A stretch of 35,392 nucleotides of DNA, taken from Sphingomonas sp. (lineage in GTDB: Bacteria; Pseudomonadota; Alphaproteobacteria; Sphingomonadales; Sphingomonadaceae). Both the position numbers and the translations under genes were made by a program. Numbering within the stretch: the stretch's first letter is position 1; each line of letters starts with the position of its first letter. Shown in pieces: positions 18,126 to 27,203 of this stretch. The stretch spans positions 1 through 35,392 of the forward strand of contig NZ_JANXNX010000097.1 in assembly GCF_025353885.1 (NCBI RefSeq), read 5' to 3'. The notes beneath the pieces are model-generated. The model ran no database searches and was not told the DNA's origin. It saw only the letters and a list, made by a program, of their open reading frames with translations.

Positions 18126-19400
18126 ATGGCGATGACTAAAGGCACGGCGCGTTCGCAGATGCTAGGCATCATAGTCGACAATGTTCGAACCCTTGGACCG
18201 ACCTTGCGCAAGCGCGCGCCGGAGGCTGAAAAAGCCGGCCGTCATTCGGATGAGACCATTGCCGATCTCGATGCGGCTGGCGTTTTCAACATTGCCACGC
18301 CTGCAGAATATGGCGGCTATGAGCTTTCGGTCCGTGAACAGTTGGACGTCATTTCCGAGGTCGCGAAATGGGACGGTTCGGCCGGATGGACCGTATGGGT
18401 TGCGGCGTCCACTAACTGGTTGCCCGCTGGTTGTGGTTCCAGGATCATTGAAGAAGTATACGCGCACAAGTGGGTCGGGCCGCGCGTCGCTGGCTCAAGC
18501 CACTTCCCGGCTTCCAAAGGTCGCGCCGAGCGGGCTGAAGGCGGCTGGATCATTTCGGGTGGACCGTGGACATTCGGAAGCGACGCTTTGTGGGCACCTT
18601 ACACCAATCTCGGCTGCATTGCTGATGAAGCGGATGGCACCTTTCTGCTCGGCGTCCAGGTTCCCCGCGAAGACTTGCGCTTCCTCGACGACTGGGATGT
18701 TGCGGGCATGCGCGCAACCGGCAGCGTGTCCTTGATGCTGCATGGCGATGAATTGTTCGTTCCAGATTACCGCTGCGTCGATTTTCGCGACGTGACCAGC
18801 GCGACGATCGAAAATGGCCTTGCAGGCTCGCTGTGGAAGGCGCCGTCACTGGGATGGGCGTTCAGCTTGATGGCAGGAATGTCGATCGGCATCGCGGAAG
18901 GTGCGCTAGAGCGTTTCCTGGAACGTTCCGAAGGGCGACCAATCCGTGGAACCACTTACACCAATCAGCGTGAAGCTCCGCTCACTCACCTTATGCTGGC
19001 CGAGGTACATTCCAAAATCCAGTCGGCCAAGCTGATGTGCCGCGCGAACGCGGACGAGACCGATCGACTAGGCGCGCTGAAGGCAGCGGGCACACCGGCC
19101 GACCCCGAATATATGCAAAAGTTTAGTGCGCGGGTGCTGGTGGAAACAGCTTATGCGGCAAAATGGTGTGCCGAGGCTATCGAGTTGCTCCAGCGAAATT
19201 CGGGTGCGACCGCGATCATGAGCTTCGACCCCATCCAGCGATCGTGGCGGGACGCGCGTGTGATTACTCTCCACGGGGCTTTGAACCTCGAGGCATTGGC
19301 GGAGAATTACGGTCGCCTGATGGCCGGGCTGCAACCGCACAATTTTGCCGGGATCACTACGTTGGACCGCTTCGCACCCATCACGCTTAAGGCTGCATAG
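18126..19400 (+). CDS. Acyl-CoA-dehydrogenase-fold flavin monooxygenase oxygenase (HsaA-like, group D)
   Basis: A 424-residue protein of the acyl-CoA dehydrogenase superfamily, most like the oxygenase components of two-component flavin monooxygenases (HsaA, 4-HPA and indole type) that ortho-hydroxylate phenols using reduced flavin from a separate reductase. Seen: an N-terminal helical domain with ATPAEYGGYELSVREQLDV, a middle beta domain with GWIISGGPWTFGSDALWAPY and DWDVAGMRATGSVSLML, and a C-terminal four-helix bundle (HSKIQSAKLMCRA; QRSWRDARVITLH). The W-R-D-x-R and late LHG segments are typical of this branch. An AGGAG site precedes the ATG. It heads an operon with the VOC, MFS and crotonase genes. 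A cut-down flavin reductase remnant and an FMN reductase gene lie far downstream. The substrate is unknown. Confidence 0.85.
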   Translation: MAMTKGTARSQMLGIIVDNVRTLGPTLRKRAPEAEKAGRHSDETIADLDAAGVFNIATPAEYGGYELSVREQLDVISEVAKWDGSAGWTVWVAASTNWLPAGCGSRIIEEVYAHKWVGPRVAGSSHFPASKGRAERAEGGWIISGGPWTFGSDALWAPYTNLGCIADEADGTFLLGVQVPREDLRFLDDWDVAGMRATGSVSLMLHGDELFVPDYRCVDFRDVTSATIENGLAGSLWKAPSLGWAFSLMAGMSIGIAEGALERFLERSEGRPIRGTTYTNQREAPLTHLMLAEVHSKIQSAKLMCRANADETDRLGALKAAGTPADPEYMQKFSARVLVETAYAAKWCAEAIELLQRNSGATAIMSFDPIQRSWRDARVITLHGALNLEALAENYGRLMAGLQPHNFAGITTLDRFAPITLKAA

Positions 19401-19409
19401 GAGGATTCC

Positions 19410-20003
19410 ATGACTACGCTTACTTTGGACAATGCGACGAGGCATGGTGAAGCTCGCCCGCGACCCCGTCTGGCCACCGGTCACAGCACATTGGCGGCCC
19501 GTAATCTCTCTGCATTGCAGGCATTCTACTGTGATGTGCTTGGATTTGAAGTGACCAACGCCGGCCCGGTGCCCGAACAGAACCAAGAGCTCGTGTTTCT
19601 GAGCCAAGATCCAACCGCGCACCACCAAATTGCGATGGTCGGCGGTGCGATGACATCGGAAGCTGACTTCGTCATGGTCGATCATTTGGCATTTCGCACC
19701 GGAACGCTGGATGATCTGCGGATTATTCACGCGAACCTTGTGGAAGCGGGCATCGGCGAGATTTTGAAAATCGATCACGGCAACGCTTGGTCACTCTATT
19801 TTAACGATCCTGAGGGAAATGGCGTCGAAACATATGTAGACACGCCGTTCCACGTTGCTCAGCCTTATGCCGGGACTTGGGATATAACCGCGTCGGACGG
19901 TGAGATCGAACGGACGACCCGCGCAACTATCGAGAATAAGCCCGAATTTATGTTGATGAAAGACTGGTCCGCAAATATGGCGGGGCGACTTCGCGGCCGG
20001 TGA
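19410..20003 (+). CDS. VOC-family protein, candidate extradiol (catechol-type) dioxygenase
   Basis: A 197-residue single-module vicinal-oxygen-chelate protein, with a perfect AGGAGG site 5-10 bases before the ATG. The metal facial triad is visible as His25 (TGHSTLAARNL), His92 (VDHLAFRTG) and Glu140 (DPEGNGVETYVD), all at the positions used by extradiol dioxygenases and glyoxalases. Beside a hydroxylase, ring cleavage of a catechol product is the natural reading. Two-module extradiol enzymes are about 300 residues, so this short form is either a one-module dioxygenase or another VOC enzyme such as an isomerase. The C-terminal ~50 residues follow the fold and may help oligomerise. Confidence 0.75.
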   Translation: MTTLTLDNATRHGEARPRPRLATGHSTLAARNLSALQAFYCDVLGFEVTNAGPVPEQNQELVFLSQDPTAHHQIAMVGGAMTSEADFVMVDHLAFRTGTLDDLRIIHANLVEAGIGEILKIDHGNAWSLYFNDPEGNGVETYVDTPFHVAQPYAGTWDITASDGEIERTTRATIENKPEFMLMKDWSANMAGRLRGR

Positions 20004-20037
20004 CGTTGGCACACGAGCTTTACCGGGGAGAGACTAT

Positions 20038-21231
20038 TTGAGGCGCTGGCTCGTCCTGTCGGGCTGCTTTGTCGGGATGGCGCTATCGACGCCTGCAATT
20101 TTGATGCAGCCGCTCGGCCTGTTCCTGAAGTCGATGACGGCGGAGTTCGGCTGGTCGCGTACCACGTTTTCGAGCGTCGTCGCGTTGGCGGCGCTTGCCA
20201 ATATCATTATTCTCCCGATCGCCGGTTACCTCGTCGACCGCTTCGGCCCGCGGCGCGTTATCGCCATTGGCGCGGTTCTTGGCGGAATCGCCTATGCCAG
20301 CCTTGCCCTGGCTAACTCGTATGGCGAGCTCATCGGGCTCATCATGTTGGCTGTCGCGACGGGAAATCTTGCGAGCTACCCGGCGTTTATGGCGCTTGCA
20401 CAGCGCTGGTTCCACACGCGGTTGGGATTTGCCTTGGCGATTACATCGACAGGACTGGCAGTGGGCGTCGCAATCTTTTCGTTCGCGATCTCTCAGATTA
20501 TCGCTGTAAGCGGATGGCGTGCAGCATTCGCGTTGGTAGGGTTCACGGTTCTCGTGATCGGCTTGTTAAATGTCGTCTTTCTCGTTCGAGACTTTTCGCC
20601 ACCTGCGGCGGACATAAACGCCGCTGGCGGAAATATGACTGCTGTTAGTGACAGCGAGACGTTCGGCATGGCACTTCGAAGCCGCGATTTCTGGCTTTAC
20701 ACCAGCGCCTTCACGTTGATCATTTTCGGGGTGGTCGGCTGCAACTTCCATCTTCCGGCATTGCTTGCGGACCGGGGGGCAGTGCCGGGGCTGATCGCAA
20801 CGGTCGTTGCGGTCGGCGCGGCCGGTTCTCTTTTTGGACGGCTCACCACTGGGCTATTGCTTGATCGCTATTCCGTCATTTGTGTTGCCATCGTCTTTTT
20901 CACGGGCCAAGCTATAAGCTTCCTTTTGTTGCTCGACGGTTTGACATGGGCATTACCGGCGAGTTTTTTACTAGGGGCAGTTCAGGGCGCCGAGGTCGAT
21001 GTGCTTGGCTATGTCCTCGCGCGCCGATTCGGCCCATCTGCTTATGCGCGCATTTTCGGCACCTGCTTTGGCATCACCCTGATAGGCGCGATCATCGGAC
21101 CAATGGCAATGGCGGCCATTTTTGATCGCACCGGCTCCTACGATCTCGGTTTATTGTTGCTCCCGGTGCTGCCAACCGTCGCTCTGTTGCTGCTAACGCG
21201 AGTTCGACCGCTGTCGGTGACTGCGGGATGA
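20038..21231 (+). CDS. MFS transporter (monocarboxylate/OFA-like)
   Basis: A 397-residue major facilitator with about 12 hydrophobic segments in two halves separated by a polar loop around residue 195-215 (RDFSPPAADINAAGGN). The loop 2-3 motif is GYLVDRFGPRRV, a close match to the MFS G-x-L-x-D-R-x-G-x-R/K-R signature. The N-terminal helix with MQPLGLFLKSM...FGWSRTTFS is characteristic of the monocarboxylate (MCT)/OFA branch. The likely job is inner-membrane uptake of an organic acid or phenolic product. The start is TTG with GGGGAG 6-13 bases upstream. The stop overlaps the crotonase start (ATGA). Confidence 0.85.
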   Translation: MRRWLVLSGCFVGMALSTPAILMQPLGLFLKSMTAEFGWSRTTFSSVVALAALANIIILPIAGYLVDRFGPRRVIAIGAVLGGIAYASLALANSYGELIGLIMLAVATGNLASYPAFMALAQRWFHTRLGFALAITSTGLAVGVAIFSFAISQIIAVSGWRAAFALVGFTVLVIGLLNVVFLVRDFSPPAADINAAGGNMTAVSDSETFGMALRSRDFWLYTSAFTLIIFGVVGCNFHLPALLADRGAVPGLIATVVAVGAAGSLFGRLTTGLLLDRYSVICVAIVFFTGQAISFLLLLDGLTWALPASFLLGAVQGAEVDVLGYVLARRFGPSAYARIFGTCFGITLIGAIIGPMAMAAIFDRTGSYDLGLLLLPVLPTVALLLLTRVRPLSVTAG

Positions 21232-22016
21232 AAGATCAGGGTGGCGCGTCGTCGAGTGTTGCTAGCGGAGTAGCGACGATCCTGTTCGACCGCCGCGCTG
21301 CTCGCAACGCGATGTTGCAAAATACGTGGGGCGCATTGCCCGGGCTGCTCGCGAACGCAGAAGCCGATCCGACGGTCGGCGTCATCGTACTCCGAGGAGC
21401 GGACGGTGACTTCGGCGCGGGTAATGACATCGCTGAATTTGGTCGTTTGCGCACCGACGCTGCCAAGTGCCGTGATTATGGTCGAACGATGGCGAACGCG
21501 ATGACCGCTGTGGAAAGCGCGTCCAAGCCCGTAGTCGCGGCCGTCGAGGGAAATTGTTACGGAGCATCTGTTGCCCTCGCGCTAGCGGCCGACTTTCGTC
21601 TGGCTGCCGCCGATGCGCGTTTCGCGATCACGCCTGCAAAACTGGGTGCGGTCTATCTACGGAGCGATCTCCACCGTCTGGTGGCCGCGATCGGGCAGGG
21701 GCATGCGCGCCGCATGATATACACGGCGGGCCCCGTAGGCGCCGCCGAAGCTGTTGCAATCGGGCTCGCAGAACAACTGATACCCGCCGATACCTTCGAT
21801 GCTTCGCTTGGTTTAATAACGAGCGACATTCTGCGTGGATCAACGTTCACTCTGCGGACCAGTAAACGTGTGCTGGGTCAGATCAATCACTGCAAAGTCC
21901 CGGCCGAGGACGAGGAGAGTCTTGGTTGCTTCGTCGATGCCATGCAAGGGGCAGATTTCGCCGAGGGCTACTCAGCGTTTATGGACAAGCGCTCACCGGT
22001 CTTCGTTCGACCGTGA
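21228..22016 (+). CDS. Crotonase/enoyl-CoA hydratase superfamily protein lacking the two catalytic Glu
   Basis: A 262-residue crotonase-fold protein overlapping the MFS stop by 4 bp. The oxyanion-hole segments are present: FGAGNDIAEF (residues ~62-71) and VEGNCYGASVALALAADFRLA (split, ~106-126), plus ITPAKLG. Aligned by eye with rat enoyl-CoA hydratase, the Glu144 position is Ala116 and the Glu164 position is Pro136, so hydration in the standard way is unlikely. Crotonases without these Glu act as isomerases, C-C hydrolases, dehalogenases or decarboxylases. It could process a CoA-linked ring-cleavage product, but the reaction cannot be assigned. It ends 5 bp before the convergent TetR gene. 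Confidence 0.8.
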   Translation: MKDQGGASSSVASGVATILFDRRAARNAMLQNTWGALPGLLANAEADPTVGVIVLRGADGDFGAGNDIAEFGRLRTDAAKCRDYGRTMANAMTAVESASKPVVAAVEGNCYGASVALALAADFRLAAADARFAITPAKLGAVYLRSDLHRLVAAIGQGHARRMIYTAGPVGAAEAVAIGLAEQLIPADTFDASLGLITSDILRGSTFTLRTSKRVLGQINHCKVPAEDEESLGCFVDAMQGADFAEGYSAFMDKRSPVFVRP

Positions 22017-22021
22017 ACCGA

Positions 22022-22663
22022 CTACAAGGTGTTTGCCTGTGCAGCTGCCTTGTCGGCGGCCAGGCGAACGCTGTGCGCGTCTGCAGCGCTCATCCCCAAT
22101 ATCCGCAAATGGAATTCGGCAGCGCGTGCGCCAACGCCGGGCTTTCCGCCGTTAAGGCGTGAGATTACACCTGTCCGCAGAACCGCCAGCAAAATATCGA
22201 TAACATATTCGTCGACGGGTTCGCTAAATCTCCCCTGCTCGATGCCGAGCGCGACATCGAGCCGCAAGTAGCGCGATATATCGTCCTTAATCGCTTCAAA
22301 CTCGGTAAACGCCGAAACCAGCAGCCGTCCCCAATTCGGTTCCGCAGCGGCGATTTCGATGAACTGCTGCGTTCCGAACGCGACGCGGGACGCGCCATCT
22401 TCCAGCGACAGTCGCATGCTGCTCATGTCGTTATGCATCGCGAGCGTAACAGCATTGCACACCGCCGCAACGATCTCTGCCTTGTCTTTAAAGTAAAGGT
22501 AAAAGGTGCCATTGGCTAACTCGGCCTCCGCGGCGATCTCACTTACAGAAGTAGCGTTGATACCGCGTGCAGCCATCAGGCGCAGGGCGGCGTCAGTTAA
22601 TCTGGCGCGTGTCCGCACGCGTTTTGCTTCGCGCGGCCCAAGCGCTGTCTTCGATCTGGTCAA
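22022..22663 (-). CDS. TetR-family transcriptional regulator (divergent from the TonB receptor)
   Basis: A 213-residue TetR-type regulator with an N-terminal HTH: RLTDAALRLMAARGINATSVSEIAAEAELANGTFYLYFKDK (split over residues ~20-60, with recognition turn LANGTFYLYF). The rest is a helical ligand-binding domain with a TetR_C-type WGRLLVSAFTEFEA region. It is convergent with the monooxygenase operon and divergent from the TonB-receptor gene, so it probably governs the right block and itself through the 288-bp intergenic space, which carries repeated TGCATGATC and other symmetric elements. The inducer is unknown. Confidence 0.88.
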   Translation of the reverse strand: MTRSKTALGPREAKRVRTRARLTDAALRLMAARGINATSVSEIAAEAELANGTFYLYFKDKAEIVAAVCNAVTLAMHNDMSSMRLSLEDGASRVAFGTQQFIEIAAAEPNWGRLLVSAFTEFEAIKDDISRYLRLDVALGIEQGRFSEPVDEYVIDILLAVLRTGVISRLNGGKPGVGARAAEFHLRILGMSAADAHSVRLAADKAAAQANTL

Positions 22664-22683
22664 GACTGGAATCCCGCCCCGCC

Positions 22684-22871
22684 TGCATGATCCAAAAATA
22701 TTTTACGATAGATTGTGCAGGGGGAAATCATGACAATGAGAATATCGTCAGTTTTGCATGATCGGTCAAGTTATGCTGGCTGCGATCACAAAGTTTTCGG
22801 TTTATCCGAAACCAGCCAAATTAGCCTGAGCATTAATATTGACGACCCTCTCATAATGCGATACCTCTCAT
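22684..22871. promoter_or_regulatory. Divergent control region between tetR and the TonB-receptor gene
   Basis: This 288-bp gap (22664-22951) is rich in repeats. TGCATGATC occurs directly twice (22684-22692 and 22755-22763, 71 bp or about seven helical turns apart). ATCATG at 22727-22732 forms an inverted pair with the CATGAT at 22757-22762. TTTCGG-TTTAT-CCGAAA (22795-22811) is a 6-bp-arm palindrome flanked by GCTGG and CCAGC. CCTCTCAT repeats at 22847-22854 and 22864-22871. A TTGACG (22839-22844) with TACCTC 17 bases later could be a promoter for the receptor. Several of these may be TetR operators. Confidence 0.45.
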
Positions 22872-22951
22872 TTTGAAGGCCGTTGGGCCTGAGCAAGCCG
22901 GCACACCGAATTCTCCAATCGAGAGGATCGCGCGGCACAGGGAGAGGAGTT

Positions 22952-25366
22952 ATGGCTATGTTTCGGACTGATACTGCTTCAACATCGTTAACGTTTCAGG
23001 CGCGCCGCGCAGGCGCTATGGTGTGTTCATCGGCGCTGGCCTTAATGGCCGCGTATATCATTCCTAACGTCGCCCAAGCTGCTCCCGCAGCCCAGTCGCC
23101 AACTGCAACCAACGTTACCGATGCGCCCGTCGACGATGGCCCGATCAGCGATATCATCGTAACCGCACGCCGTGTCAACGAGCGGCTTCAGGACATCCCC
23201 GCCAGCGTCGCTGCGGTTTCATCAGAGCAGGTCGCCAGAATGGCTTCGCTCGCCGACATCCAATCGATGGTTTCGGGCGTTACCTTCAAGTCATACGGGC
23301 CGATCCCAATCGTCGGCATCCGGGGCTTCGGCAACCGGTCGCAGGCGGGCATTGCAACGACATCAACGGTCGGCATTTTTCAGGACGGCGTATTCGTTTC
23401 GCCGCCGCTGGTCTCGTTGATTAGCCGTGTCGACACTGGCCGTATTGAGGTTGCCAAAGGGCCGCAGAGCACACTGTATGGCCGTGCATCCTACACGGGC
23501 GCGATCAACATCGTGTCCAACGATCCCGGCAAGGACTTTTCGGGCTATGTCGAGGCGGGCTACGGACGCAGTGCAGTTGGCAACGAAAATCTCTGGTCGG
23601 CGAGAGGGGCCGTATCGATTCCGCTCAGCGATACTTTATCCGTCCGCTTTTTTGGACTGCGCGAAAAGCGGGACGGCTTCACCTATGATTCCGTGACGGG
23701 CAACCGGGGCGCGGGCTACGACAGAACTGTCGGCCGCGTCCGACTGTTGTGGCAGCCCAGCGACTTGGTCACCGCTCGGCTCACTGGGACGATTATGCGC
23801 GATGATATCCCTTTGGGCCTCGTCCACACGGGGCGAACGCGGGCACCGCTCAGCGACAATGTCATCTTTGGCAATTTAACCAACCCTGCGGTCAATGCGT
23901 CGCTCACCTTTGGTAACACCGTCTGGGACGCAAGCTATGTGAGGCCGCAGTCAGGTAAGACGCGAGGCGAGCAGGTCACTCTCGACCTGCGGTTTCAGAC
24001 CCCAATGGGCGAGCTCGCATCACTGACTGATTTTCAGCACAGCAGTCAGAAAATTCTGACCTCGATCGACTTGACGCGGCTCGGCATTGTCCAAGGCAAT
24101 ACGCCATTTGCGGAAAATCGCTGGTCGCAGGAACTTCGCCTTGCGAACAAGACAGGCCGTCTGAGTTATTTGTTCGGGCTGTATTTCCTGCACGTCGCGG
24201 CGGAGCAGGGTGGTGGCAAGGCCGTGGATTTGAGCACACCGTTCGCCAGTTTTGGCCCCGGCGCGGCGTTGTTCGACCAAGGTCTCAATCCAGCCGTGCC
24301 GGTCACGCGCGTCAATGCGCTGTATCAGCCGGTCTACACCGAAACTAATGCTTATGCGGCGTTCGGTCAGGTCGGCTATGACATTACCGATGCCCTCAAC
24401 CTCACAGTCGGGCTTCGCTATTCACGGGACGAATTGCGGGGAACCGCGGGTAGCTACTTCCGGAGCGTTATTCTTGGTACTCTCCTTCCGTCAGCTACGC
24501 CTATTAAGTTCCGCAATGCTGAGTTCAGTGCCATAACGGGCAGCGCCAATCTTAGCTACAAGATCTCCCCGGACGTAATTGTCTATGGCAGTTACTCGCG
24601 CGGCAATTCACCCGGCGGCTTGAACGGGGGCGCTGCTTCATTGATCAATTATAATCCGCAGAAGGTCGATGCCTATGAGGTTGGGCTGAAATCCAAGCTC
24701 TTGGATCGCCGCTTGCAACTTAATATCGCGCTATTCGACAACGAGTATAAAGATATCCAGATCACGCAAAACACATTTATAAACCGCGCGTTGACTGGAT
24801 TTATCACAAATGCTGGGCAGGCCCGCGGTCGTGGGTTCGATATGGATGCCATCGCTGTCTTGTCGTCTAGCTTCCGGCTAGGGCTTCAGTACACCTATGC
24901 CGATTCCAAGATTACCAAGTTTAACATTTTACCGGCACCGGCGCTGCAAGTAGACTTTACCGGTGTGCCGCTGGTCCGTTCGCCGCACCATTCACTTAAC
25001 GCCTCGGCCACGTTCACGCAGGACATCGGGCCAGGAAAGCTTCAGCTGACCGCCGAAGAAAGCTACACTTCGAGTTACACCAACGACTATCAGGGAGCTC
25101 CAGCCGGCTTCACCTATACGAACCGAGCAGGCGTCGCGTCGGTAACCGCCTCACAGGTTCTCGCGCTCTATCGCACGCCTGGTTACGCGATCAGTAACGT
25201 GAACGGCAGTTACACCGTGAACAAGTGGCAGATAAATGCTTACGTCCGTAACCTGTTCAACAAGCAGTATATTGCAGCTGTGCTGGGATTCGATGCGACC
25301 AGCTATCCACAGGAAGTGCCGGGCGAACCGCGCACCTACGGCCTGACGGTCAAATATAGCTTCTGA
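22952..25366 (+). CDS. TonB-dependent outer-membrane receptor
   Basis: An 804-residue TonB-dependent receptor. I chose the ATG at 22952 because GGGAGAGGAG lies 2-12 bases upstream and the signal peptide then begins cleanly (hydrophobic core VCSSALALMAAYIIP, cleavage after NVAQA at about residue 43). A TonB-box-like SDIIVTA is at 66-72. The plug domain carries DIPASVAAVSSEQV, RGFGNRSQ and KGPQSTLYGRASYTGAINIVS. A 22-strand barrel follows, ending in Phe (TVKYSF). These receptors import siderophores and also plant- or polymer-derived aromatics and sugars in sphingomonads. The location at the head of a catabolic run and no iron-regulator gene favour organic substrate uptake (inference). Confidence 0.92.
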   Translation: MAMFRTDTASTSLTFQARRAGAMVCSSALALMAAYIIPNVAQAAPAAQSPTATNVTDAPVDDGPISDIIVTARRVNERLQDIPASVAAVSSEQVARMASLADIQSMVSGVTFKSYGPIPIVGIRGFGNRSQAGIATTSTVGIFQDGVFVSPPLVSLISRVDTGRIEVAKGPQSTLYGRASYTGAINIVSNDPGKDFSGYVEAGYGRSAVGNENLWSARGAVSIPLSDTLSVRFFGLREKRDGFTYDSVTGNRGAGYDRTVGRVRLLWQPSDLVTARLTGTIMRDDIPLGLVHTGRTRAPLSDNVIFGNLTNPAVNASLTFGNTVWDASYVRPQSGKTRGEQVTLDLRFQTPMGELASLTDFQHSSQKILTSIDLTRLGIVQGNTPFAENRWSQELRLANKTGRLSYLFGLYFLHVAAEQGGGKAVDLSTPFASFGPGAALFDQGLNPAVPVTRVNALYQPVYTETNAYAAFGQVGYDITDALNLTVGLRYSRDELRGTAGSYFRSVILGTLLPSATPIKFRNAEFSAITGSANLSYKISPDVIVYGSYSRGNSPGGLNGGAASLINYNPQKVDAYEVGLKSKLLDRRLQLNIALFDNEYKDIQITQNTFINRALTGFITNAGQARGRGFDMDAIAVLSSSFRLGLQYTYADSKITKFNILPAPALQVDFTGVPLVRSPHHSLNASATFTQDIGPGKLQLTAEESYTSSYTNDYQGAPAGFTYTNRAGVASVTASQVLALYRTPGYAISNVNGSYTVNKWQINAYVRNLFNKQYIAAVLGFDATSYPQEVPGEPRTYGLTVKYSF

Positions 25367-25449
25367 GCTAGCGGGCAGGGGCACACTGACCGGTGTCCTG
25401 GTCGCCCGAAGCTCCCAAGTAAATGATGTTAGTGCGAAGGCAAATGATT

Positions 25450-27201
25450 ATGGCGACCGTTACCTGCGACGACGGAAAACTCTTCGTTCCGACCAATTCT
25501 TTCGTTGCCGGCCCTGAACGCGGCATTCTCAGCGCGTTTATTCCGGGAACGGAAACGCTGCCGGCAGGCTATCGGCTCGCGCCGATGTTCAAGTCTTTGA
25601 CGGACGAAATCGTTTTCGAGCGTGATGTTCCCGTCGTTCTGCGCGATGGTTTGACGATCTATGTCGACGTCTTTCGCCCTGCCGGAATTAAGCCGGTGCC
25701 CGCGCTGGTCGCGTGGAGTCCCTACGGCAAGGCACAGGGGACTGCACCGGACGTCATTGGCCTTTACGGCATGCTCGGGATGGACGTGGGGACCATGTCC
25801 GGGTTGGCAAAGTTCGAGGGCCCTGATCCGGCCTATTGGTGCCCGCGGGGGTATGCCGTGTGTAATCCCGATCCGCGCGGCATCGGTCAGTCCGAAGGTG
25901 ACAGTGCCATGTTTGGCACGCAGGAGGGGCAAGACTGCCACGATCTGATCGAATGGCTGGCAGAGCAGACCTGGTGCAGTGGCAAGGTCGGAATGAGCGG
26001 CACGTCATACCTGGCAAACGCGCAGTGGTTTACGGCTGCCGAACAACCCCCGCACCTGGCTGCGATCAATCCGGTCGAGGGCTTCAGCGACATGTACCGC
26101 GACCTAGTCATGCGCGGCGGGATTCCCGACCTCGGTTTTGCAGAGCGGCTAAGGCGCAGCTACGCTGGAAAAAGCCTACGGGAGGATATTGCGCTGGAAG
26201 CGGAGGCCATGCCGCTCATGGGGCCATTTTGGGAACACAAGGCTGCGCGGTATGACCGGATTACGGTGCCAGCCTATGTGGTTGCCAGCTATTCGAACAC
26301 TTTACATTGCGCCGGAACGTTCCGTGCATGGCGACAAATGGCCTCGGAACATAAGTGGCTTCGTATTCACAACACGCAAGAATGGCCCGACTATTATGAC
26401 GAGGGTAATCTCGAGCACCTGTGTCATTTTTTCGACCGCTTTCTGAAAGACGAAAAGAATGGCTGGGATGAGACTCCGCCCGTCCTTTATGCGGTTCACG
26501 ATTTCCAAGGTGGCGATACGGTCAACCATCCCGCGGGAACATTTCCGCCAGAGACGGTCACTAATACCAAATATTTTCTCAACGGCGCGTCACGCGCGCT
26601 GACGATGCAGGCGCCCGTTCCCGAAATTCCCGCCAGCTATGACACCGCCACCGAGCCTGCACTGGTGTCGTTCGTCGTCCGGTTTGACAGCGAGACCCTC
26701 CTGGTCGGCTATCCAAAGGTCCACCTTTGGGTAGAGGCGGCAGGCGCAAACGACATGGAGCTGTTTCTGCTGCTTCAGAAGCTAGATGCGCACGGCAGTC
26801 CGCTGTCGCAATTCACCATCGCCAATCAGTCTGCACGAATGCAGGACCTGACCGAAGGCGGATCGTCGATACTGCGTTACAGGGGCGCAGACGGGCGCCT
26901 GCGCGTTTCGGCACGACGCCTCGATCCAACTTTGGCCACCGAAGACGTCCCCGTCCACAGCTTCGACAGAGTAGAAAAGCTCGCGCCGGGTGAAGCCGTC
27001 GAGGTTCAGATTGAGCTCCTGCCCATCGGTATGCGCTTGTACGCCGGCGAGCAGCTTCGTCTCGTGATCAGCGGTCGCAACTTGCTCGGGCCAATGATGC
27101 CGATGGTCCGAAATTATGTGCCGGCCAATACGGGGCAGCACATCATACACACCGGAGGTGCTCGCGCCTCCTATCTCCAACTTCCAGTTGTAGGAGCGTA
27201 G
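25450..27201 (+). CDS. CocE/NonD-family hydrolase (second copy)
   Basis: A 583-residue CocE/NonD alpha/beta hydrolase. Seen: VPVVLRDGLTIYVDVFRPAG, NPDPRGIGQSEGDSAMFG, the nucleophile elbow GKVGMSGTSYLA (Ser186), a cap region, and a C-terminal PepX_C domain ending YLQLPV. As in the first copy, the canonical GWYD/GPWTH acid and base motifs are replaced (VVASYSNTLHCAGTF; IHNTQEWPDYY). The subfamily with this pattern is common in aromatic-degradation clusters. It lacks the N-terminal domain of the 15755 copy. Three in-frame starts exist (25423, 25444, 25450), and GAAGG best suits 25450. It starts 83 bp after the receptor and leads the operon. Role: hydrolysing an ester or amide link. Confidence 0.85.
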   Translation: MATVTCDDGKLFVPTNSFVAGPERGILSAFIPGTETLPAGYRLAPMFKSLTDEIVFERDVPVVLRDGLTIYVDVFRPAGIKPVPALVAWSPYGKAQGTAPDVIGLYGMLGMDVGTMSGLAKFEGPDPAYWCPRGYAVCNPDPRGIGQSEGDSAMFGTQEGQDCHDLIEWLAEQTWCSGKVGMSGTSYLANAQWFTAAEQPPHLAAINPVEGFSDMYRDLVMRGGIPDLGFAERLRRSYAGKSLREDIALEAEAMPLMGPFWEHKAARYDRITVPAYVVASYSNTLHCAGTFRAWRQMASEHKWLRIHNTQEWPDYYDEGNLEHLCHFFDRFLKDEKNGWDETPPVLYAVHDFQGGDTVNHPAGTFPPETVTNTKYFLNGASRALTMQAPVPEIPASYDTATEPALVSFVVRFDSETLLVGYPKVHLWVEAAGANDMELFLLLQKLDAHGSPLSQFTIANQSARMQDLTEGGSSILRYRGADGRLRVSARRLDPTLATEDVPVHSFDRVEKLAPGEAVEVQIELLPIGMRLYAGEQLRLVISGRNLLGPMMPMVRNYVPANTGQHIIHTGGARASYLQLPVVGA

Positions 27202-27203
27202 CC

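Noticed and set aside
22883-22951. TTG start giving a 23-residue extension of the TonB receptor
   Set aside because: The extension is positively charged with no signal-peptide sense. The ATG at 22952 has a strong ribosome site and a proper signal sequence.
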